Below are positions 1 through 5,776 of a stretch of 9,581 bases of DNA, in pieces. Below the pieces are notes generated by a model. The model worked only from the letters and a program-made list of their open reading frames with translations, was not told the DNA's origin and searched no databases. The position numbers were made by a program, and so were the translations under genes. Every line of letters starts with the position of its first letter. The stretch's first letter is position 1. This DNA is from Lachnospiraceae bacterium. Its GTDB lineage: Bacteria; Bacillota; Clostridia; Lachnospirales; Lachnospiraceae. Location of the stretch: assembly GCA_021200345.1 (NCBI GenBank), contig JAJQGR010000205.1:1-9581 (forward strand), read 5' to 3'.

Positions 1-443
1 TGTGTCTGGTGCTGACACAGATAGAGGGAGTGGCCCGCTTTGTGTCAGCCAGAGGCAAAGTAAGTATTCCCAAAGAGCAGGAGCAAAGACTTTGGAAAAT
101 GGCTGCCCGGCTGGTGGAGACTAGCGGCAGGGATCAGGACGCTTTGGCAGTCTGTCTGCCGGTACAGGTCTATGATGGATTGGAATGTGTCCGCACAGAC
201 GAAAAGGGAGATCCCATACTGCATCTGAGCCAGGATGGCTATCACCAGTCCTATCGTCCCTTAAACTGTCAGCTTCCGGCACTGTATACCTTACAGACTG
301 TGGCGGAGAGCGATGGGACAGATTTCTTCGAAGGAATGGTGCCTGTGAGAAGCTTTCTGGGAGGCGTTCGCCAGCATTATGGGCAGATTTTCGGCGCTCC
401 GGACTGGCAGCCGATCGTCTGCGGCGGAAAGGAGCAGGGATGA
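1..443 (+). CDS. Unrecognised protein, 3' part only (5' end outside window)
   Basis: The reading frame is open from the left edge (first whole codon at position 3) to the TGA at 441-443, so about 147 C-terminal residues are visible. A GTG at 9 could be read as a start, but no ribosome binding site can be seen before it and the frame stays open upstream, so I treat it as internal. The visible part is soluble, with no membrane segment and no motif that I recognise. It reads as a mixed alpha/beta domain and includes the stretches FVSARGKVSIP and SFLGGVRQHYGQIFG. The stop codon overlaps the ATG of the VWA gene by 4 bp (ATGA), which implies one transcript and translational coupling. It therefore probably belongs to the same envelope module, perhaps as its cytosolic component. 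That role is inferred from position only. Confidence 0.72.
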   Translation, partial: CLVLTQIEGVARFVSARGKVSIPKEQEQRLWKMAARLVETSGRDQDALAVCLPVQVYDGLECVRTDEKGDPILHLSQDGYHQSYRPLNCQLPALYTLQTVAESDGTDFFEGMVPVRSFLGGVRQHYGQIFGAPDWQPIVCGGKEQG

Positions 444-1762
444 AAAAACAGTTTCCTTACAGTGTCTTTCTTTTGATGGGTTCTCTGATCGGGGCGGCTG
501 GCGCTGTAATTTTATGCGGATTGTGCTTTACGGACCTGTGGAGCGAAGGCTTTTCCCTGGTGCTGTGCAATGGGTTGATTTTTGGCTGCCTGTATTTCGG
601 CGGCTTTTTTGGCATGCACCTGGCCATCAGTCTGCATCCCGGATATCGGATTGAGCGCCCTGGAAGCTGGCTGAGAAAAGGACTTATGATGGGGCTGTGC
701 ACCATTCTGATTGCCATGGCCGGGCAGCTGTTGTTTATGATTTCCAGGGAGGAGGTCACCAGAACGGTGGAGGAGGAAACGGTGGTGGAGCGAGAGGTTA
801 CCACGGTGGATATGGCCTTTCTGATCGACGCTTCCTCCAGCATGGAATCTTTGGGGTACCGGCAGCCTAGCTTAAACGCTGCCATTCAGTTTGTGGAAAG
901 CCTGGATGAGACGGAGCAGATGCAGGTAATCGCCTTTGCGGGAAAGGTGGTGGGGCGGACAGGCCTTCTGGTCACGGATGATGACGGTAAGGCAGAGCTC
1001 ACTGCTTTTATTGAGGAGATTGACGCCAGAGGCACCACGGATTTTGACGCGCCCTTAGAGGAGGCGGTGGAAACCCTGCTGAAAGAGGGGCGGGATGACA
1101 GCGGCAAGATGATCATTCTGCTGACCGACGGAGACGTGACGGGGGATGACGAGACGATCAGTGCCAGCCTGTCTTCCACTATTGCCGACAACAATATTCT
1201 GCTTTATACCGTGCGCATTGCGGAGAGTGAAAACACGGACATGGGCAGCGGTCTGCTTAAGCTGGTGGAGACCACCGGCGGTATGGACCAGGTGCTGGTG
1301 CCTGTGGACGGGGAGGTGGATGTGGCAGCTATGGTGGAAGCCTTTCAGAATGCCGCCTTTGACGCGATTCTGGAGACCATTGTGGAGCCTGTGACGGAAA
1401 CCAGTATGGAGTTTGTGCTGCGGGATGAGGAAATGATCACTCAGGGAGGCTCCCTCTGGCAGCTCATGGTTCGCATGGTTACCATGCTGTTGTGCCTGCT
1501 TTGCTTTTACAGGGGATATTTTGGCGGGGCTTTGAAGAGAAAGCTTTTGATCAATGGGGCGGTTGTGGCGGGGATGTCTGTCTGCGTGACTCTGGGAAGC
1601 AGGATGGGGCTGGATAGAAATGGCGTTTTTCAGCTGCTGATGCTGTTATTGCTGGTTCCTGTCTTTGGAGCAGCCTGTGTGCGGCTGGAGGAGGCGGGAT
1701 CAGATCCCCAACCCGCGGACCGGGTCCCGGAGATGGAAGAGGGGGATGTGATCCATGTATAA
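440..1762 (+). CDS. Six-pass membrane protein with extracytoplasmic VWA domain
   Basis: The protein has 440 residues. The ATG at 440 is chosen because AGGAG (430-434) lies 5 nt before it and because it overlaps the upstream stop; the frame is open further upstream, but that part lies over the preceding gene. Hydrophobic segments at about residues 7-30, 38-64 and 79-101 precede a von Willebrand factor A domain (about 122-310). Three more follow at about 339-357, 369-388 and 395-414. The MIDAS metal site looks complete: D130-x-S132-x-S134, T199/T200 in GTTDF, and D230 in LLTDGD. Basic loops at about 70-80 and 358-368 put the VWA domain outside the membrane and both termini in the cytosol. VWA domains of this kind bind protein partners through a divalent metal. 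Here the domain may organise the protease and surface proteins encoded downstream; that is inference. The gene overlaps the next one by 8 bp. Its C-terminal tail (after 415) is acidic. Confidence 0.88.
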   Translation: MKKQFPYSVFLLMGSLIGAAGAVILCGLCFTDLWSEGFSLVLCNGLIFGCLYFGGFFGMHLAISLHPGYRIERPGSWLRKGLMMGLCTILIAMAGQLLFMISREEVTRTVEEETVVEREVTTVDMAFLIDASSSMESLGYRQPSLNAAIQFVESLDETEQMQVIAFAGKVVGRTGLLVTDDDGKAELTAFIEEIDARGTTDFDAPLEEAVETLLKEGRDDSGKMIILLTDGDVTGDDETISASLSSTIADNNILLYTVRIAESENTDMGSGLLKLVETTGGMDQVLVPVDGEVDVAAMVEAFQNAAFDAILETIVEPVTETSMEFVLRDEEMITQGGSLWQLMVRMVTMLLCLLCFYRGYFGGALKRKLLINGAVVAGMSVCVTLGSRMGLDRNGVFQLLMLLLLVPVFGAACVRLEEAGSDPQPADRVPEMEEGDVIHV

Positions 1763-3479
1763 TCCAAAGAGCAGAGCCTGGGAAACGGAATATCAGGAGG
1801 AAGCGTTGCTGCTCTGGTGCAGGGAACCCTTCAACAGGGAGAACCCTCAGGCCCAGTTCATCCTGGCGGACAAGATGCTCAGTGAAGCTTCCAGGGGAGC
1901 CTCCACGGCGGAGGCGGTCTACAAAATGGAATGGGCCGCCTCAAAAGGCTACGGGCAGGCAGCGCTTGCCATGGGGCAGATGTTTACCTATGGCTGGGGC
2001 GTCCACCGCAATGAAAAGCTGGCCAGGCAGTGGTATGAGAAGGCCCTGTCTCTGGGCTGTCAGCAGGCTGGGGAGTATCTGGAGCTTCTGAAAATAAGAA
2101 AACGCCGCAGAATCCGGCTGACTGCGGGCCTTACGGCTCTTGGCCTTGTGGTCCTCTTGATTGGGGGATTGTATATTGTCAGGCAGTTGCCTGGGGGAAT
2201 CCGGGTTTCTGCTGATACGGAGCTGTATATAGCACCCTCTCTGACAGAGCTCGACGACGCCCTGACGGAGCTGGTGAATGAACGCGACACGGAGCAGATG
2301 AGGAACGGGGAGGAGAGTACCTGCCGTCTGCTGGTGCTCTATGAGGGCGACAGTCTGGATTTGTCCGCTTTCCCGGCGCTGACCGTGCTGTCCAACGGCA
2401 GCGGTTATGTGATCATTCAGTTTGAAAATGAGGAGGATATGAATTCCTGCCTGGAAGCGCTTAAGGCGATGGACGAGGTGCGTTCCGTGCAGGAGGACGC
2501 CTACAGCCGGCAGCTGCCGGATACAGCTTCTTTTGGTGCGGGCATGACATCAGGAACCGTTACGATATCCGCTGACGGCGGGAATGTGGATTTTGCGGGA
2601 AGCTTTGCGGATACTGCCGCCGCTACTTCCTCCTACACGGGCTATTCCTACATGACCTGGGGAGCGCAGGCCATGGGCATGGATCAGCTGGCAGCCTGGC
2701 TTATGACCCAGGATGTGGAGCCGGTGATTGTGGCGGTGATCGATTCAGGATCCATGCCTTATCCGGATACAGAGGATCGGATTCTGGAGGGATATGATTT
2801 TGTAGATAAAGATGGGGGAAACGGCCAGAATGACGAAAACGGTCATGGCACCCATGTGGCCAGCACCATTCTGGACTGCACCCAGGGGCTGCCGGTTTAT
2901 GTGCTTCCTCTTCGGGCCCTGAGCGGGGATGGAACGGGGCGGGGCTCGGCCGTTGTAGCAGCGCTGATGCTGGCCCTTGAGCTGCGTGTGGATGTGATCA
3001 ACATGAGTCTGGGGGCACAATTTGACAGGGATGAGAACGGGGAATGTCCCAATGAAGTGGAGGATCAGCTTGTGTGGGATCTGGTGGAGGCCGGCACCAT
3101 TGTGGTGGTTTCGGCGGGAAATGATAACACCAGCGTTGAAAATTATCAGTATGCTCATCTGGAGGAGTGCATTGCAGTAGCGGCCTGCGACAGTGACCTG
3201 AAAAGGGCTTCCTTTTCCAACTATGGAGACACTGTGGATGTGATCGCGCCGGGAGTGGATGTGGTCAGCCACCATATCGAGAGTGAATATGAGAGCCTCA
3301 GCGGTACCTCCATGGCGGCGCCCCATGTGTCCGCGCTGGCGGCCATGCTGCGGTTGTATCTCAGGGAAGAATCGGCCGCGCAGATTGAAAAATACATCAA
3401 ACAATACTGTAATGAGCTGGGCAACAGCATTTACTACGGCAACGGCATCCCCTGGGCGGGGTATTTTGCCGGGAACTGA
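1755..3479 (+). CDS. Membrane-anchored subtilisin-like (S8) serine protease with Sel1-repeat head
   Basis: The protein has 574 residues. The ATG at 1755 is the first start after an in-frame TGA (1749-1751), with GAGGGGG at 1739-1745 as ribosome binding site. Residues 30-110 contain Sel1-type helical repeats, clearest at 69-104 (ALAMGQMFTYGWGV, then ARQWYEKALSLG). A basic stretch (KIRKRRRIR, 113-121) leads into a membrane helix at about 123-143, so the Sel1 head is cytosolic and the rest extracytoplasmic. Residues 188-253 resemble an I9-type propeptide. The catalytic domain spans about 323-574, with D330 (VAVIDSG), H364 (NGHGTHVAS), oxyanion N456 (SAGN) and S519 (GTSMAAPH), so the triad is complete. 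Membrane-anchored S8 enzymes such as mycosins process proteins at the cell surface. The neighbouring VWA and surface proteins are candidate partners or substrates, which is inference. No ESX/type VII secretion component is visible in the window. The Sel1 head is an uncommon addition for this family. Confidence 0.93.
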   Translation: MYNPKSRAWETEYQEEALLLWCREPFNRENPQAQFILADKMLSEASRGASTAEAVYKMEWAASKGYGQAALAMGQMFTYGWGVHRNEKLARQWYEKALSLGCQQAGEYLELLKIRKRRRIRLTAGLTALGLVVLLIGGLYIVRQLPGGIRVSADTELYIAPSLTELDDALTELVNERDTEQMRNGEESTCRLLVLYEGDSLDLSAFPALTVLSNGSGYVIIQFENEEDMNSCLEALKAMDEVRSVQEDAYSRQLPDTASFGAGMTSGTVTISADGGNVDFAGSFADTAAATSSYTGYSYMTWGAQAMGMDQLAAWLMTQDVEPVIVAVIDSGSMPYPDTEDRILEGYDFVDKDGGNGQNDENGHGTHVASTILDCTQGLPVYVLPLRALSGDGTGRGSAVVAALMLALELRVDVINMSLGAQFDRDENGECPNEVEDQLVWDLVEAGTIVVVSAGNDNTSVENYQYAHLEECIAVAACDSDLKRASFSNYGDTVDVIAPGVDVVSHHIESEYESLSGTSMAAPHVSALAAMLRLYLREESAAQIEKYIKQYCNELGNSIYYGNGIPWAGYFAGN

Positions 3480-3570
3480 TTTTCATTGATGAAAGTGCCG
3501 GCGAAGCAGGCATGATGATTATATACTATTTTCCCTGTTGATGTGGGATCCCTGAAAGAGGAGGCGGACA

Positions 3571-5688
3571 ATGTCGGACAATAATACCATAAAAATCATT
3601 TATCGGAAGATGTGCCAGAGGTGCGGCCATAGTAATCCCGCAACAGCTTCTGTCTGCGCAAACAAGAGATGCCGTGCGGATCTGGGTCTTTACAGTGTGA
3701 CCCAGTGGAGGCTGGAAGACGAAGAGGAATGGCATGACGGAAAGCCGCCTGAGGAATGGAATTATGGACCGGATTCGGAAAACGAGGAGCGCCGGAAACA
3801 GGAGGAAGAACGTCACCGGAAGGAAGAGGAGGAGCGTCGCAAGCAGGAAGAACAGCGTCAACGGAAGGAAGAGGAGGAACGCCGCAAGCAGGAAGAACAG
3901 CGTCGTCAGAAGGAAGAGGAGGAACGCCGGAAACAGGAAGAAGAGCATCGAAAGAAAGAAGAGGAGAAACAGAGAAAGGCTGGGATTACAAAAAAGAAAA
4001 AATGGCCTTTGATCCTGCTCCCTGTGGCTGCCCTGCTGGTGGCTGCTGTTTTGATTGGAATTGTCATGCCTGACAATGTTTCCCGGACAAATGACCAGAC
4101 TACGGAGGACGAGAGCGGTGAGAATACGGAGGAGAAAACCGGATCGGGAGATGAGAATGGGGAGGATGCGAACCTGAGTGAGAACCAGTCTTGGGAAAGG
4201 AATATTCTGATGGCTGATGCCTGTGAAAATAGGGAGAAAGATACGGCCGGGGAGAATGATGTATTCACTACTACCATCCAAAGAAAAGAAATTACATCAG
4301 TGACTTTCCTGGATACCTTGCAGGACGCGTCCTCTGACGCCTGGGATTTCTCTGAGGCACAGGATGGTTCAGTGATGGGTTGGGTGGAGGAATCCTCCGG
4401 AGGTTATGATCTGTATATCGCCGGTGAGGGAGGCGTGGCGGCGCCCGCCGACTGTACCGATATATTTCTTGGTTATGAGAATGCGGTCTGTATTGATTTT
4501 AATGGAGCTTTCCACACGGACAACACGGAAAGTATGTATGCGATGTTTGCCTTTTGCAGTGCATTGACAGAGTTGGATTTGTCCGGATTTAATACAGGAA
4601 ATGTGGAAAATATGAGAAGCATGTTTTATGGATGCATCAGCCTGCAGGAGCTGGATCTGACCGGATTTGATACGTCAAAGGTGACAACCATGTGCGTCAT
4701 GTTTTATGAATGTGCCAGCCTGGTCAGCCTGGATTTGAGCAGCTTCAGTACCGGAATCGTGGAGGATATGGAATTTATGTTTGATGGATGTTCCGGCCTG
4801 CGGGAACTGCTCCTGGACGGGACGAAATTCGATACCTCCAGCGTGACAAGCATGAAATGCATGTTTCGTTATTGCAACAGCCTGGAGGAACTGGATGTTG
4901 GAGGCTTTGATACATCTAAAGTGACAAGCATGAAAGAAATGTTTCATGCTTGCGCCAGCCTGAGCAAACTGGACCTGCGCAGCTTTGATACGTCCGAAGT
5001 TGTGGATATGCGGGGGATGTTTTATGAGTGTGGGAGTGTGACTGAATTGATACTGGATACAGAAAAATTCAGTACAACAAATGTAACGGATATGGGTTAC
5101 ATGTTTGCTGACTGCGTCAGTTTGAGTGAACTGGATGTGAGTGGTTTTGATACATCCAATGTAACGGATATGAGTCATATGTTTGCTAGTTGCGTCAGTT
5201 TGAGTGAACTGGATGTAAGTGGTTTTGATACATCTAACGTTACGGGTATGTTGTTTATGTTTGCCGAATGCAGCAGTATAGGTTCGCTGGATGTGAGCAA
5301 TTTCAACACCACATTCGTGACAGATATGCAGTCCATGTTCAGAAACTGCGGCATCATTTCTCTAGATGTGAGCAGTTTTGTCACCTCTGCTGTGACAGAT
5401 ATGAACTCAATGTTCATGAATTGCGCCGGTTTGGCTTTTCTGGATGTAACCGGCTTTGATACTTCCGCTGTAACAAATATGAGCTATATGTTTTATGGGT
5501 GCGAGGGCCTCTCCGACATTGATCTGTCAAGCTTTGATACCTCTTCCGTGGCATATATGAACTATATGTTCGGTGACTGCGCTGATGGCCTGGCCCTGCA
5601 TTATACACCTGGTCTGTTTGTTACCTCGCAGGTGGAAAATTACGAAGGCTTTATGGATGGAACCGGCTGGGAAAGCTTATTTGAGTGA
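3571..5688 (+). CDS. BspA/DUF285-type 26-residue repeat surface protein with zinc ribbon, charged helix and membrane anchor
   Basis: The protein has 705 residues, and GAGGAGG (3558-3564) lies 6 nt before the ATG. The order of parts is: a zinc ribbon with C15, C18, C29 and C34; a charged helix built of four 15-residue repeats (73-132); KKKK followed by a membrane helix (145-166); an acidic linker (about 172-205); a lead-in domain typical of BspA-like proteins (about 240-312, with DAWDFSEAQDGSVMGW and LYIAGEGGVAAP); and fourteen repeats of period 26 (about 314-671) carrying MFxxC, LxxLDLS and FDTSxVTDM. The ribbon and helix should be cytosolic and the repeats exposed. Proteins with these repeats (PF03382 type) act in adhesion or as highly variable surface antigens in Listeria, Mycoplasma and gut bacteria. 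There is no LPXTG or lipobox, so anchoring is by the single helix. The ligand is unknown. The gene lies 91 bp after the protease gene and is probably co-transcribed with it. Confidence 0.92.
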   Translation: MSDNNTIKIIYRKMCQRCGHSNPATASVCANKRCRADLGLYSVTQWRLEDEEEWHDGKPPEEWNYGPDSENEERRKQEEERHRKEEEERRKQEEQRQRKEEEERRKQEEQRRQKEEEERRKQEEEHRKKEEEKQRKAGITKKKKWPLILLPVAALLVAAVLIGIVMPDNVSRTNDQTTEDESGENTEEKTGSGDENGEDANLSENQSWERNILMADACENREKDTAGENDVFTTTIQRKEITSVTFLDTLQDASSDAWDFSEAQDGSVMGWVEESSGGYDLYIAGEGGVAAPADCTDIFLGYENAVCIDFNGAFHTDNTESMYAMFAFCSALTELDLSGFNTGNVENMRSMFYGCISLQELDLTGFDTSKVTTMCVMFYECASLVSLDLSSFSTGIVEDMEFMFDGCSGLRELLLDGTKFDTSSVTSMKCMFRYCNSLEELDVGGFDTSKVTSMKEMFHACASLSKLDLRSFDTSEVVDMRGMFYECGSVTELILDTEKFSTTNVTDMGYMFADCVSLSELDVSGFDTSNVTDMSHMFASCVSLSELDVSGFDTSNVTGMLFMFAECSSIGSLDVSNFNTTFVTDMQSMFRNCGIISLDVSSFVTSAVTDMNSMFMNCAGLAFLDVTGFDTSAVTNMSYMFYGCEGLSDIDLSSFDTSSVAYMNYMFGDCADGLALHYTPGLFVTSQVENYEGFMDGTGWESLFE
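3787..3966 (+). repeat. Four tandem 45-bp repeats coding for a charged (E/K/R) helix
   Basis: Residues 73-132 of the surface repeat protein consist of four 15-residue units of the form ERRKQEEERHRKEEE, with small changes between copies (EEQRQRK, EEQRRQK, EEEHRKK). There are no hydrophobic positions of the kind needed for a coiled-coil core. The pattern of acidic residues paired with basic ones about four positions on fits a single alpha-helix (ER/K) spacer, although a coiled coil cannot be excluded. It sits between the cytosolic zinc ribbon and the membrane helix. Tandem DNA repeats of this kind can change copy number. Confidence 0.85.
4510..5583 (+). repeat. Fourteen 26-residue (78-bp) DUF285-type repeats
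   Basis: The MF of the conserved MFxxC motif recurs with its Met at residues 325, 351, 377, 403, 431, 457, 483, 511, 537, 563, 589, 614, 640 and 666. The spacing is 26 except for two 28-residue units (carrying LLLDGTKF and LILDTEKF) and one 25-residue unit (after residue 589). Each unit reads roughly FDTSxVTDMxxMFxxCxSLxELDLSG. The regular conserved Cys after each MF probably stacks along the solenoid as in related leucine-rich folds; that is inferred from the periodicity. Confidence 0.9.
5086..5241 (+). repeat. Recently duplicated pair of 78-bp units inside the repeat array
   Basis: Units 5086-5163 and 5164-5241 differ by my hand count at 10 of 78 bases, several of them silent. The other units of the array look much more diverged. 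They encode the adjacent MFADC and MFASC repeats, each followed by VSLSELDVSGFDTSNVT. This points to a recent tandem duplication by unequal recombination or slippage, or to local gene conversion. Confidence 0.8.
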
Positions 5689-5776
5689 TGTCCATGCCAA
5701 CAAGAGCGTGAAGTGCGGAGCAGTCTGTGAATCATTTTTGTATCCTTAACCAATTTTGAAAGAGGAGAAACCTTTC

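Noticed and set aside
185..439. Upstream extension of the VWA gene frame, starting at an ATG at 185
   Set aside because: It overlaps the preceding gene in another frame, and its translation is rich in Arg, Gly and Ser with no hydrophobic start. The ATG at 440 has a proper ribosome binding site and a membrane-protein N-terminus.
2745..3404. Open frame of 219 codons on the - strand
   Set aside because: It lies opposite the conserved protease catalytic domain, and its composition is that of an antisense shadow.
1755..3479. Mycosin-like subtilase as a sign of a type VII (ESX) secretion locus
   Set aside because: No EccC-type ATPase, WXG100 protein or other ESX component is visible in the window, and mycosins lack a Sel1 head. 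The comparison holds only for the anchored S8 domain.
3480..3570. TATACT at 3522-3527 as a promoter for the surface repeat gene
   Set aside because: No acceptable -35 lies at 16-18 bp and there is no TG extension in register. TTGATG at 3486-3491 is about 30 bp away. The gap more likely lies inside one operon.
3734..4073. Two overlapping + strand frames over the charged-helix repeats
   Set aside because: They are shadows of the 45-bp tandem repeats in other frames. The main frame has the zinc ribbon, membrane helix and DUF285-type repeats.
3526..4281. Long open frame on the - strand (251 codons) rich in Leu and Phe
   Set aside because: It is the complement of the GAA/GAG-rich charged-helix repeats, which gives CTT/CTC runs on the other strand. 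No ribosome binding site was seen, and it lies opposite a clear gene.
5689..5776. Search for a terminator or promoter between the two zinc-ribbon protein genes
   Set aside because: No stem with a T-run and no paired -35/-10 elements were found. The ATTTTTG at 5733-5739 has no hairpin before it.
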